DNA of 64,000 bases from Ectorhizobium quercum (GTDB lineage: Bacteria; Pseudomonadota; Alphaproteobacteria; Rhizobiales; Rhizobiaceae). This document shows, one piece after another, positions 27,561-35,418 of this stretch; positions within the stretch are counted from its first letter, which is position 1, and every line of letters begins with the position of its first letter. Location: positions 281,776-345,775 of the forward strand of contig NZ_JANFPI010000006.1 of assembly GCF_026552795.1 (NCBI RefSeq), given 5' to 3'. The notes under the pieces are model-generated. The model saw only the letters and a list, made by a program, of their open reading frames with translations, ran no database searches and was not told the DNA's origin. The position numbers and the translations under genes are program-made.

Positions 27561-28743
27561 TCACATGCCCCTTCGGCCGAGCGAGACCGCGCGGGCGATA
27601 TCGGCCGCGATCTGCGTGCGGGACTGCCGGAAGCTCTCGGCATCGCGGGCATTGATCGTGACGTTGACAGTCTGCGCGGCGGTGGCGCCGTAACCCGCTG
27701 CCTCTCGCCGCGAGAGCACCTGCTCGCCACGTTGCAGGATCGCAGGCACTTCATCGGGCCTGAGCCCCGCCCAGCCCCCGGAATGCATGCGCGGGGCATT
27801 GGCGAATGCGAGCGCGGGCACCATGCGGCCCGGTCCCGCAGAAGGTCGCGACACGGGCGGCGACGAAGGCTGCGACCCAGCGTCCGGCCATGAAGCCGGC
27901 GAAGGCGATGCCGATGGCGGCGAGCCTTTCCAGATTGTCGGCAAGAAGGATCAGCCCCTCGGCCACCGCCGAGGAAGCGCCCGCCATCTGGTCCCAGGTC
28001 CCGATCAGTTGCAGCGCGGCATTGCCGATCAGCGTGAAGGCATCGCCGATGGTCGCCGGCATGCTGTCGGCTTCCTCGCGCAGCAGTTCGAGATTGCCGA
28101 TCAGCGCCGTGCGGATGACATCGCCGGTGATCGCGCCCTGCTGACCGAGGTTGCGCAGGCCCGAGATGGTGGTGCCGAGCTCGGACGCCAGCAGCTCCGC
28201 GAGCCGTCCGCCGCTCTGGATCACGGTATTGAGGTTGTCTCCGCTGAGCGTGCCGAGGGCCATGGCCTTCGAGAGCGCATTCTGCACCGAGGCCGCGCGC
28301 TCGGCCCGCGCACCGGAGACGACCATGGCGTTGTTCAGCGCCTCGGTGAAATCCAGCGATTCCGCCGTCGTCAGCCCCAGTTCGCGCAGCGCCGTGGCAT
28401 TGGCGAGCCAGGACTCCGTGGTCTGTCCGAGGCTCGAATAGGTCCGGCGCGCCATGGCCGCGAGCCGGTCCATGACGGCCGCGCCCGCTTCCTGCGAACC
28501 GGTGGCGAGATCGACACGCGAGCGCAGGTCGGTCCACTGGTCGGCATAGGCGATGAGCTGGCGCGTGCTGATCGCCGCGCCGAGAACGCCCATGACCCGG
28601 CGCACCACCGCGCCGGTGATGTCGGCCTGCCGCTCAATCCGCCTGAAACTGTTCTCGCCCGCGTCGCCGATCCCCTGAAACTCGGCCTTCACCTGCCGGC
28701 CACCCTCGGAGACGAGGCGGACGGAGACTCGTTTCTGGGCCAT
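27561..28743 (-). pseudogene. Tail tape measure protein, internally deleted and frameshifted
   Basis: The N-terminal ~305 residues (28743 to ~27,845) are a lambda-like tape measure start: VSVRLVSEGGRQVKAEFQGI, then a helical region to MAGRWVAAFVAARVATF. The C-terminal end is in another frame (from ~27,845): PALAFANAPRMHSGGWAGLR, DEVPAILQRGEQVLSRREA and a tail with SLGRRGM. Both pieces are recognisable but the middle hydrophobic stretch is missing, and the total is ~390 aa where 600 or more would be usual. The tape measure sets tail length and guides DNA ejection, so tails are unlikely to form normally. Confidence 0.7.
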
Positions 28744-28813
28744 GGGTCATTGTTCCCGAAAGGGTGGCGGCGTTCGCCTTGCGCTGAGGCATCGAACGAG
28801 GGAGACTCGGGCC

Positions 28814-29026
28814 ATGTCCAAGACCGCCATCCTGTCCTCGAAATTCCAGATCACGATCCCCGCAACGGTCCGGGCGGCCCGGGGATCGAAGGCCGGTCAG
28901 GTCTTTGCTCTCATCCCGAAGGGGACCGGCATCCTGCTGATGCCGGTGCCGGAACGGGGCGATCTGGCCGGCATTGCGAAGACCGCGTCGGCGGGCGGTT
29001 ACCGGGACCGGACGGATCGCATCTGA
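28814..29026 (+). CDS. AbrB/MazE-type antitoxin-like DNA-binding protein, orphan
   Basis: 70 residues; start ATG at 28814 with GGGAGACTCGG upstream. The swapped-hairpin AbrB fold is evident: ILSSKFQITIPATVRAARGS, AGQVFALIPKGTGILLMPVP. It ends GYRDRTDRI, the tail typical of antitoxins paired with PIN-domain toxins. No toxin follows; its last 28 bp overlap antisense the end of the tail chaperone frame. It runs against the phage tail operon. It may be a moron gene whose partner was lost, or an antitoxin protecting against a toxin elsewhere. Confidence 0.75.
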   Translation: MSKTAILSSKFQITIPATVRAARGSKAGQVFALIPKGTGILLMPVPERGDLAGIAKTASAGGYRDRTDRI

Positions 29027-29714
29027 TCTTCAGGCCCTGACCGGTCACCAGACGCCATCTGCTCGTTGAGCTTGCGCACCATCACCGCCTCGATCTCGGG
29101 CAGGCATTCGGCGGCGATCAGCGGATCGAGCCCGAGCGCCCGCGCCATGGCGAGCGCCGCCGTCATGTCCCAGCCGAGCACCATGGTCCCGCCCATGCCG
29201 GCCGTGACGCGAAGCTGCCCGGTCAGGCGTTGTGCCAGATCCCAGACCTGCCAACCTTCCGGAGTTTCCGGATGGTTCACCCGCGCCGGGCAGTCCGGGC
29301 ACGAGCCTTCGCAGGCCGCGCAGTAGCTTTCGCCCCCGCCGAAGTGCCATTCGGCGAGGGCGCGGAGCCGTTTTTTTCCGCATCCAGCATCAGATGCGGC
29401 GCGAGGCAGCGGGTCTGGAAAGACTCGAACACCGGCCAGATGTCCAAAAGCGCGTCGATGCCTTCCGGTGTGACGGGAACGGGATTGCCGTCGGCATCGC
29501 CGACACCTTCCCAGCCGGTGACCACGCGGCGGGCGACCGCCTTGGCCATGACCAGTGCCTGTTCTTCTTTGCTCGCCTCCTCGGGCAGCGCCTCGACCGC
29601 TGGATCGTTGCGTGCGGCGACCATGATCGCGGTGGTGACGGGCAGGACGTGCAGGCGCAGGTCGTGGCCGAGATCGAGCCATTTCGGCTTGCTGGAAAGG
29701 TCGAGACGGATCAT
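28999..29714 (-). CDS. Tail assembly chaperone, -1 frameshift product (gpGT-like)
   Basis: A -1 slip at A_AAA_AAC (29376-29370) joins the first 115 residues of the shorter chaperone to a downstream frame of 123 residues, giving about 238 aa. The extension carries ESYCAACEGSCPDCPARV, a possible zinc ribbon, then a helical part (LDPLIAAECLPEIEAVMVRK). Its position between the tail tube and tape-measure genes is where lambda gpG/gpGT lie. In such phages the longer form binds the tape measure during tail assembly. The extension frame has no good start of its own, which supports frameshifting. Confidence 0.7.
29277..29714 (-). CDS. Tail assembly chaperone, unshifted product (gpG-like)
   Basis: 145 residues from MIRLDLSSKPKWLDLGHDLR. 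The N-terminal part is beta-rich, then helical (EEASKEEQALVMAKAVARRV). After the slippery codons the zero frame continues only 30 residues, a low-complexity tail rich in Ala, Arg and Pro (AGAKATARPAKARARTARRG). Starts 2 bp after the tail tube stop. It should coat the tape measure and assist tube polymerisation in an intact phage. Confidence 0.65.
   Translation of the reverse strand: MIRLDLSSKPKWLDLGHDLRLHVLPVTTAIMVAARNDPAVEALPEEASKEEQALVMAKAVARRVVTGWEGVGDADGNPVPVTPEGIDALLDIWPVFESFQTRCLAPHLMLDAEKNGSAPSPNGTSAGAKATARPAKARARTARRG
29370..29376 (-). promoter_or_regulatory. Programmed -1 ribosomal frameshift site A_AAA_AAC
   Basis: The zero-frame codons are GAA-AAA-AAC, giving the canonical X_XXY_YYZ heptamer, in phase with the chaperone start at 29714 (112 codons before). 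Slipping back one base enters the open frame that ends at 28999. GC-rich sequence follows and could form a stimulatory structure. Confidence 0.75.
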
Positions 29715-29716
29715 GG

Positions 29717-30661
29717 TTAGTAGCTTTCGATGTCGTTGACGAGAACGGCGGTGCACATCCGCCCCAGTGCGGCGTCGCGCGCGGCCTGCCAGTCGAAGCT
29801 GGCCTGGATGCCTTGGGGCCCGCCGATCTCGATGCGCGGGCGCGGCAGATAGACGGCATGGACGGTGACGGTCAGGCTTTCGCCCGAGATGAGCGTGTAG
29901 GAAAACTCCAGCTCGCAGGGCGTGCCGTTGATCGCCTGCGTGACTAGCGTGCTGTCGGCGAAGCGGACTTCCGTCCGGCCGGTGAGCGCGGCGATGGAAG
30001 GATCGGCACCGTCAATCATGCCGTCGGCGCGAATGGTCTCGATCCGGTCGAGATTGTTGGCATAGGTGATCTCGGTCGAGATCACGTTGCCCAGTGCGGT
30101 GCCATTGCGTTTGATCGCGCCGTTGAAATGCCCGAAACGGATCAGGTCGAGCTCCGCCGATGTTCCTGCGCTGCTGCTCGTGGCCACCGTCTCGCCCTGC
30201 GCCACCAGCCGCGCGGTGGCGGTGAGCAGGCCCGAGCGCTGCATCTGCCAGCTGAGCTGGTCCAGCACCACGCCGGCATACATCGCATAGCGCGGCACCT
30301 CGGGCATGGCGGTTTCGATCGCCATGCTGGGCAGGGTCCATCCGCCCGATTGAAAGGTGTGGGTCCAGGGACCGGGGGAACTGCCGGTCGTCGTTGGCGC
30401 GCCGAAGGCCGCCTTCAACCAGAAGCCGAAGGCCTCGGCGTCGATCGGCAGCACCACATCGCCATCGGCGGTCACCGCGTCCTTGATGGGCGCAAGAGGA
30501 TCGCGGCCGTAGCCCAGAAGCTCCGAGTTCAGGAGCGGCTGTTCCGCCCCGAGCGTGGCGCTGGCAAAGGGCATCCTCGTGTAGCCGCTGCCGGGCGGCG
30601 TGCCATAGGTCGTCTCGAACGCGAGCGCCATCCGCGCCCGCGCCCCTTGGGCGCGTGCCAT
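29717..30661 (-). CDS. Phage major tail tube protein
   Basis: 314 residues: MARAQGARARMALAFETTYG, then a beta-rich body (DGDVVLPIDAEAFGFWLKAA, GPWTHTFQSG, VPRYAMYAGVVLDQLSWQMQ) and VISTEITYANNLDRIETIRA. This pattern, including the Trp-His-Thr-Phe strand, is that of tail tube proteins of GTA-like and lambdoid siphophages, where hexameric rings stack to make the tube. Located between the tail terminator and chaperone genes, as expected. Length is normal; no damage seen. Confidence 0.75.
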   Translation of the reverse strand: MARAQGARARMALAFETTYGTPPGSGYTRMPFASATLGAEQPLLNSELLGYGRDPLAPIKDAVTADGDVVLPIDAEAFGFWLKAAFGAPTTTGSSPGPWTHTFQSGGWTLPSMAIETAMPEVPRYAMYAGVVLDQLSWQMQRSGLLTATARLVAQGETVATSSSAGTSAELDLIRFGHFNGAIKRNGTALGNVISTEITYANNLDRIETIRADGMIDGADPSIAALTGRTEVRFADSTLVTQAINGTPCELEFSYTLISGESLTVTVHAVYLPRPRIEIGGPQGIQASFDWQAARDAALGRMCTAVLVNDIESY

Positions 30662-30721
30662 GTCGGTCTCCTTGTCGAAGGGGTTCAGCCGAGCGGGTCG
30701 GCCGTGGAGTGAGGCGGATCA

Positions 30722-30746
30722 GCCGACAGTCCAGTGGACTGTCGGC
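30722..30746. repeat. Perfect 25-bp palindrome between tail genes
   Basis: Two exact 12-bp arms, GCCGACAGTCCA and TGGACTGTCGGC, around one G. It lies in the 118-bp gap between the tail tube and tail terminator genes, where tail operons usually have little space. No T-run on either strand. Could be an attenuator, a protein site or a mobile repeat. Confidence 0.6.
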
Positions 30747-30779
30747 CCGCCAAACGCAGCACCTGCACTGACTGTGGGG

Positions 30780-31199
30780 TCAGCCAAGCGGGTCCGGAAC
30801 GGAGTAGTGTAAAATGACCGGAATGACGGCCGCCTTCAGGCTGGCCGCGCCGTCCACCGGCAGATCGACGGGCTGCGGAGCCTCTGCCTCGACCCAGTCG
30901 CAGAGACCGCCGAGCGTGCGGTCGGCGGCAAGCGCCGCGCCGACGCCGGCGCAGAGCGTGTCGAAACCCGTGTCCCGGTTCGCGCCCTGCACCACGGCTT
31001 CGATCTCGGCCCGGTGCTGGTAGTGATAGTGCAAGGGCGAGAGCGTCACCTCGGGCTCGCCGGGCCCGCCGTCCCGGAGGATCAGCAGGCCAGCAGCGGG
31101 GACGCGCTCGGGCAGCACCTCGCCGCGCAGGGCGGTAGCGGGCAGCGCCGACAGCCGCGCATGCAGCGCGGCGAGGATGGTTTCACGAGTGGAGGGCAT
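30780..31199 (-). CDS. Phage tail terminator/completion-like protein
   Basis: 139 residues, MPSTRETILAALHARLSALP then a beta-rich part (GLLILRDGGPGEPEVTLSPL, YHYQHRAEIEAVVQG) ending VIPVILHYSVPDPLG. Size, helix-then-strand pattern and location before the tail tube gene fit the gpU-like tail terminator family. No catalytic motif. The stop is 118 bp before the tail tube start. The upstream neighbour on this strand is separated by the antisense toxin-antitoxin pair. Confidence 0.55.
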   Translation of the reverse strand: MPSTRETILAALHARLSALPATALRGEVLPERVPAAGLLILRDGGPGEPEVTLSPLHYHYQHRAEIEAVVQGANRDTGFDTLCAGVGAALAADRTLGGLCDWVEAEAPQPVDLPVDGAASLKAAVIPVILHYSVPDPLG

Positions 31200-31272
31200 C
31201 GGCGCCTGCTCAGGCCAGTTCTTGCAAGATTAGTGCTTCAAGGCTATATAGCTTCCAAGACATGAGGATCGC

Positions 31273-31626
31273 ATGCCCTGGACCGTTTCCTTCGCCGACG
31301 AGTTCGAGCCGGAGTTCGATGAACTCGACGAGGAGGTTCAAGACGCGATCTTCGCCCGAGTGCTGCTCCTCGAACGTGAGGGACCGTCGCTCGGACGTCC
31401 GCATGCCGACACTCTGACCGGGTCGAAGCACGCGAACATGAAGGAGTTGCGTTGCAGTGCCGCCGGCGGCGTCTGGCGCATCGCCTTCGCATTCGATCCC
31501 GACCGGCAGGCGATCCTGCTCGTCGGCGGAGACAAGTCGGGTGGCAGCGAGAAGCGCTTCTACAAGCAACTGATCGCGCGGGCCGATGAGCGGTTCGACC
31601 GCCACCTAGCCAGACGGAAAGGATGA
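31273..31626 (+). CDS. higB: RelE/HigB-type toxin
   Basis: 117 residues. RelE-fold features: SFADEFEPEFDELDEEVQDA, then LKHANMKELRC-type strand (SKHANMKELRCSAAGGVWRI), AFAFDPDRQAILLVGGDKSG and a basic helix FYKQLIARADERFDRHL. HigB toxins cleave mRNA on the ribosome. The toxin-first order and 4-bp overlap with the XRE antitoxin downstream identify a HigBA-type module. It runs against the surrounding phage operon, so it is an inserted cargo pair with its own promoter, probably stabilising the element or acting in defence. Confidence 0.85.
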   Translation: MPWTVSFADEFEPEFDELDEEVQDAIFARVLLLEREGPSLGRPHADTLTGSKHANMKELRCSAAGGVWRIAFAFDPDRQAILLVGGDKSGGSEKRFYKQLIARADERFDRHLARRKG

Positions 31627-31631
31627 CGATC

Positions 31632-32003
31632 ATGGCACGCAGCCTTCAGGACAAGCTCGCAAGCCTCGACCCGGCACGCCGTGCAAGGATCGAGGCCGAG
31701 GCCGATCGTCTGCACACCGAGTACCTGACCTTGCAGGAACTGCGCAAGGCGCGGGAGTTGACGCAGGTGCAGCTTGCCGAAGCCTTGGGGGTCCAGCAGG
31801 CAACCGTCGCGAAATACGAGCGCCAGAGCGATCTCCTTCTCTCGACGCTCGCGAGCTATGTCCGCGCCATGGGCGGCTCCCTGAAGCTGACGGTCGAGTT
31901 TCCGGGCAAGGAGCCAGTCGCACTCGAATGGCTGGGCGATATCGAGGGATCCCGCGGTCGGCGGCGTGGAGAGCGCGCCGACGCTGCTGCTGCACGTCCG
32001 TGA
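31632..32003 (+). CDS. higA: HigA-type XRE antitoxin
   Basis: About 123 residues from MARSLQDKLASLDP; an ATG at 31623 overlaps the toxin stop and is also possible. HTH at ~35-75: LTQVQLAEALGVQQATVAKY followed by LLLSTLASYVRAMGGSLKLT, the usual HigA build. It should neutralise HigB and repress the pair. The C-terminus is basic and low-complexity (RGRRRGERADAAAARP). Ends 4 bp before the converging stop of the DUF6441 gene. Confidence 0.85.
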   Translation: MARSLQDKLASLDPARRARIEAEADRLHTEYLTLQELRKARELTQVQLAEALGVQQATVAKYERQSDLLLSTLASYVRAMGGSLKLTVEFPGKEPVALEWLGDIEGSRGRRRGERADAAAARP

Positions 32004-32006
32004 TCT

Positions 32007-32633
32007 TCATCCGGCATCCACCCAGTTCGCCACGATCAGCCCCGGCACCGCATCGCGCGCCCGTTCGGCATCCCGCGCGAGGTCCAGTCGCTTCGTCAAC
32101 CTGACCTGCGGGACCAGCAGGAAGATCGGCACGGTGGTCAGTCCCCGGCCGGTCTTCGACCGTGATGCGACGGCACGGCCCTTCTTGTTCAGCCGTCCCT
32201 CGGCGACCAGCAGGCTCGGACCCATCCGGCGATAGACGAAGCGCAGGCGCAAGCCGGTGCGACGTTCCCATTCACCGGGAGTGATCCGCCCGCCGCGCAG
32301 GGACTTGCCCGCCGCAGGGGTCGGGATCGCCAGCCAGAACCCGTTCCTCGAGCGGATCAGCGGGCCAGTATCGTGAGCGCCGACGATCACCGGGGCCTTC
32401 GACCAGACCAGTGCCGTCGCATTGAGGCTGGTCCTACCTTTTGGGAACTGCTCCGACCGGATGGTGCGGGCAAGCCGCGCCCCGAGACCTGCGCCGGTGA
32501 TCTGCGCGCGCCAGGCGGTCTTGAGGCCGGTCCCGGCATCGCGCATCGCCGTGGTGACGGCCTTCTCCCCGGCCTCCACCTCCGCTTCCATCAGGCGGAC
32601 GATATCGCCGACGATGCTGACGCCGAGTTTCAT
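32007..32633 (-). CDS. DUF6441 phage head-tail region protein
   Basis: 208 residues. N-terminal helices (VRLMEAEVEAGEKAVTTAMR, TGLKTAWRAQITGAGLG), then SAPVIVGAHDTG-like strand (WSKAPVIVGAHDTGPLIRSR), FWLAIPTPAAGK and PGEWERRTGLRLRFVYRR. This looks like the DUF6441 family of GTA-like and rhizobial prophages, related in position to HK97 gp10. Starts by ATGA overlap with the head-tail joining gene, so it is part of the same operon. Intact by length. Confidence 0.6.
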   Translation of the reverse strand: MKLGVSIVGDIVRLMEAEVEAGEKAVTTAMRDAGTGLKTAWRAQITGAGLGARLARTIRSEQFPKGRTSLNATALVWSKAPVIVGAHDTGPLIRSRNGFWLAIPTPAAGKSLRGGRITPGEWERRTGLRLRFVYRRMGPSLLVAEGRLNKKGRAVASRSKTGRGLTTVPIFLLVPQVRLTKRLDLARDAERARDAVPGLIVANWVDAG

Positions 32634-32941
32634 GCGGGCCTCAGGTCCACGGTCCAGACGAGCCGTTCGCGATCGCGGACGGGTTCGCCCTGGATGAGGA
32701 AGGCGCCGCTGCCGATCTCGATGCGATCACCGGGATGCGGGTTCGGAACCTCGGTCACGCGCAGGTCGATCCGCGTTGTTTCCGACCAGAGCCGCGCATC
32801 ACCGAAGTCAGTGATCGCATCGGCCCGTCGGGCGACGACGCGCACCGGAACGGACACGCCGCCATCGGCGATGTAGACCGCGTCCCGCCCGATGTTCGGA
32901 TCGGCGAAGAGCGCGCCAATGGCGGCGGCGAAAGCTCTCAT
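32630..32941 (-). CDS. Phage head-tail joining protein
   Basis: 103 residues, mostly beta: AAAIGALFADPNIGRDAVYI, VPVRVVARRADA, LRVTEVPNPHPGDRIEIGSG, LVWTVDLRP. Size and order (capsid cement, this gene, then gp10-like) fit the head-closure or stopper family. It overlaps both neighbours (TGA/ATG overlaps of 1 and 4 bp), indicating translational coupling. No damage evident. Confidence 0.6.
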   Translation of the reverse strand: MRAFAAAIGALFADPNIGRDAVYIADGGVSVPVRVVARRADAITDFGDARLWSETTRIDLRVTEVPNPHPGDRIEIGSGAFLIQGEPVRDRERLVWTVDLRPA

Positions 32942-33276
32942 CAGAAGCTCGCGTTCAGGCGCACCCTGCCGATGGTGTCGCTCGCGCCGCTCGCCACGGC
33001 CTCGACGGCCACACCTATAGCCGTGTTGTCGGTCGAAACGGTCGTGGTGCGCTTGTTGGTATCGTCCCAATAGACCTTTGCGCCGACGGTCCATGCCTGG
33101 CTGCCGACCTTCGTCAGGTCGAAGACGCCGACGAGCGCGGTCTCGACGGGTTCGCCGCTGGCGGCGGTGCCTGCGGCCACGCCGAAGATGGAGCCGACGA
33201 GCAGGCCCTCGCCGGAGGTCACGGCGTAGGGCGCGGTCAGGGTGATGGTGTTGCCGGGCTGAACGTAGTTTTTCAT
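32941..33276 (-). CDS. DUF2190 capsid cement/decoration protein
   Basis: 111 residues from MKNYVQPGNTITLTAPYAV at 33276; the long upstream extension of the frame is not coding. Features of DUF2190: TSGEGLLVGSIFGVAAG, KVYWDDTNKRTTTV and TAIGVAVEAVASG, an all-beta protein that decorates capsid three-fold positions. Immediately follows the capsid gene (77 bp), the usual order. Looks complete. Confidence 0.75.
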   Translation of the reverse strand: MKNYVQPGNTITLTAPYAVTSGEGLLVGSIFGVAAGTAASGEPVETALVGVFDLTKVGSQAWTVGAKVYWDDTNKRTTTVSTDNTAIGVAVEAVASGASDTIGRVRLNASF

Positions 33277-33353
33277 CGCGAGAGTCCTTTCGGAAAAGCG
33301 AAGGGCGGCCCGCCAGGACCACCCGGATGTCAGGGTTCGGGATGGGGTGCGCG

Positions 33354-35408
33354 TTACGCGCCCGGGTTCTTGTAGAGGCCGCGCCAGTCGATGGCCTTGG
33401 CCCCGAAGTCGAGGCGGCACTTGATCTCGACGCCGTCGACGTCGAAGCCGTTGCGCGTCTCGATATAGGCGCCCTGCTGACCCTCGAGATAGGCGTATTC
33501 GATGGTGTCGATCTGGTTCGGGCTCGCCGCCAGATACCAGGCGGTTTCGCTGGCGGCATCGAGCCGGGGCTCGCTGATCGGCGCCAGCGTGCGAATCGAC
33601 TGCGGCACCACGTTCCCGCTCTGCGCCGGCACGAGGTTCTGGGCGACCAGTCGCTCGGCCTTCAGTTCCAGCGCGGCGGGCACGATCAGGAAGGCGGGGC
33701 GGATGTTCAGCACCGTCTTCTTGTCGAGCCCGGTCTGTTTCGCCATCGCGGCACGGGCAGCACCGACGCTGGTGACGTCCAGCGCCGCGCCGGTGCCCGC
33801 GAGGTTCCTGTGGTTGGCATGGAACAGCGCCGTGCCGTCGGCCATCGCCGGGTTGGAGGTGACGATCCCCCAGACCACGTCGGATTCCAGTTGCGCGATG
33901 GAGTTGCCGTACATCGCCGGAATCCGGGTGAAGGCGTCGAGATCGTCGTTGATGAGCACCTGGCGGGTGATTGCGACCACCCGGCCGTAGGTCTTGACCT
34001 TGTAGCTCTCCTTCGACTCGCCGAGCGTGCCGCGCTTGAACTCGCCGCTCTCGCCGACCTCCAGAAGCTGCGGCGCCTCGCCGAGCTGCACCCGGTGCAT
34101 CGCCTTGAAGTCGGTGGCGAGTACCTGGCGGCAGAACAGCATGAAGGTGCGGGGATAGGCCTCGTAGGCCTGGCGCAACGTCTTGTTGGTGACGGCGGCG
34201 AGGATCTCGGGGAAGTCGGACGTCGAATGCAGCGCCCGCGTCGCCACCTCGTCGCGCGACAGGCCCCGCGTGTTCACCCCGGCATTGCCGAGGCTTTCGC
34301 GGGCGAGCTCCAGCAGCGTCATGCCCCGATACTGGCGCGCGGCATCCTCGAGCGGGAACAGCGTCGGGCTGTAGCGGTGCAGAAGCGCCGAAGCCACCGC
34401 GTCGCGACGGGTGATACGCTCGTCGCGTCCGCCGAGCGGGATCGACACCTGGCCGAAGGTCCGGGTTTCGTCCGACTTCGCGGCGACCTGATCGAGGATC
34501 AGACGGCGGGCCTCGTCGATACTGACGCCACGCTTCACCAGATCCTCGGCGAAGCTGCGCTCGAGGTTCAGACGGCCCGCGAGATCGTAGATGGTCGAGA
34601 CCCGATCGCGTTCGGCCTCGCGGGCGCGGGTGGCGACAGCCTCGGTGTCGGGCGCTTCCGGTTTCGCTGATGCGGTCTTTTGGTTCGAGGGCCCGGGCTG
34701 GCTGCGCGCGTCGGTGGCATGGGCCTGCGCCTCGGCCGCGCCGGTCTTGTCGTCGGTCATGGTGGTCTCCTCGGTCGCTGCCGTCTCGTTGGTCTGGTCG
34801 GCCGGAGCGGCCGGGGTCTTGTCGGTCATCGGGGATGCTCCTTGCTCTGTGGGGGCGTCCCAGCGATGGAGGACGCAATCGTGATGTTCGCCCCTGGCGC
34901 GGAAGCCAGCAGCGGGATCGGCGCCGACCGGCACGGCCGAGATCTCGAAGGGCGTCCAGTCGACCGCCCGCCAGAGCTCGCGCCCGCCATCGGGTTTCGA
35001 GATGTCGAAGCGATGGACCTGGTAGCCGATCGACACCGCGCGGATGTGCCCGGCCTGGATGTCGCGCCAGATCGGCTCGACGTCGGCGCGCTCGCTGATC
35101 CGCACCTGCGCGATGCCGCGACCGTTCTCAATCCGCGCCGATCCCGGCACGACCGAACCGATGACGGCGTCGAGCGTGTCGATCTCGTGCACCTTCAGGA
35201 AGGGTGCGCCCGCGTTCAGCCGTTCGAGCCGCACATGGGCGGGGTCGAGGCTCAGCTCCTCGTCATAGGACTCGCCGAAGAAACTGGCGCGGCGGACGCG
35301 GGCGCCCGCCGACCAGATCACCTCGACGGTGCGGGCGTCGGTATCGACGCTGTTAGGCGCAAGCTCTGCCGTCCGGCGCATGGCCGGCAGTTCGATCATC
35401 GTATCCAT
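33354..35408 (-). CDS. Prohead protease-major capsid protein fusion
   Basis: 684 residues. The N-terminal ~190 residues are the prohead protease: FFGESYDEELSLDP, FLKVHEIDTLDAVIGSV (catalytic His) and GHIRAVSIGYQVHRFD (catalytic Ser). An acidic, Ala/Thr-rich linker (~195-260) acts as scaffold. From ~270 the Mu gpT/HK97-like capsid follows (YDLAGRLNLERSFAEDLVKR, KSYKVKTYGRVVAITRQVL-type region, ETRNGFDVDGVEIKCRLDFG). This known family makes protease, scaffold and capsid as one chain cleaved during assembly. Possible internal start at the MTDK within the linker could give extra capsid. Intact. Confidence 0.85.
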   Translation of the reverse strand: MDTMIELPAMRRTAELAPNSVDTDARTVEVIWSAGARVRRASFFGESYDEELSLDPAHVRLERLNAGAPFLKVHEIDTLDAVIGSVVPGSARIENGRGIAQVRISERADVEPIWRDIQAGHIRAVSIGYQVHRFDISKPDGGRELWRAVDWTPFEISAVPVGADPAAGFRARGEHHDCVLHRWDAPTEQGASPMTDKTPAAPADQTNETAATEETTMTDDKTGAAEAQAHATDARSQPGPSNQKTASAKPEAPDTEAVATRAREAERDRVSTIYDLAGRLNLERSFAEDLVKRGVSIDEARRLILDQVAAKSDETRTFGQVSIPLGGRDERITRRDAVASALLHRYSPTLFPLEDAARQYRGMTLLELARESLGNAGVNTRGLSRDEVATRALHSTSDFPEILAAVTNKTLRQAYEAYPRTFMLFCRQVLATDFKAMHRVQLGEAPQLLEVGESGEFKRGTLGESKESYKVKTYGRVVAITRQVLINDDLDAFTRIPAMYGNSIAQLESDVVWGIVTSNPAMADGTALFHANHRNLAGTGAALDVTSVGAARAAMAKQTGLDKKTVLNIRPAFLIVPAALELKAERLVAQNLVPAQSGNVVPQSIRTLAPISEPRLDAASETAWYLAASPNQIDTIEYAYLEGQQGAYIETRNGFDVDGVEIKCRLDFGAKAIDWRGLYKNPGA

Positions 35409-35418
35409 GGGGTCAGTC

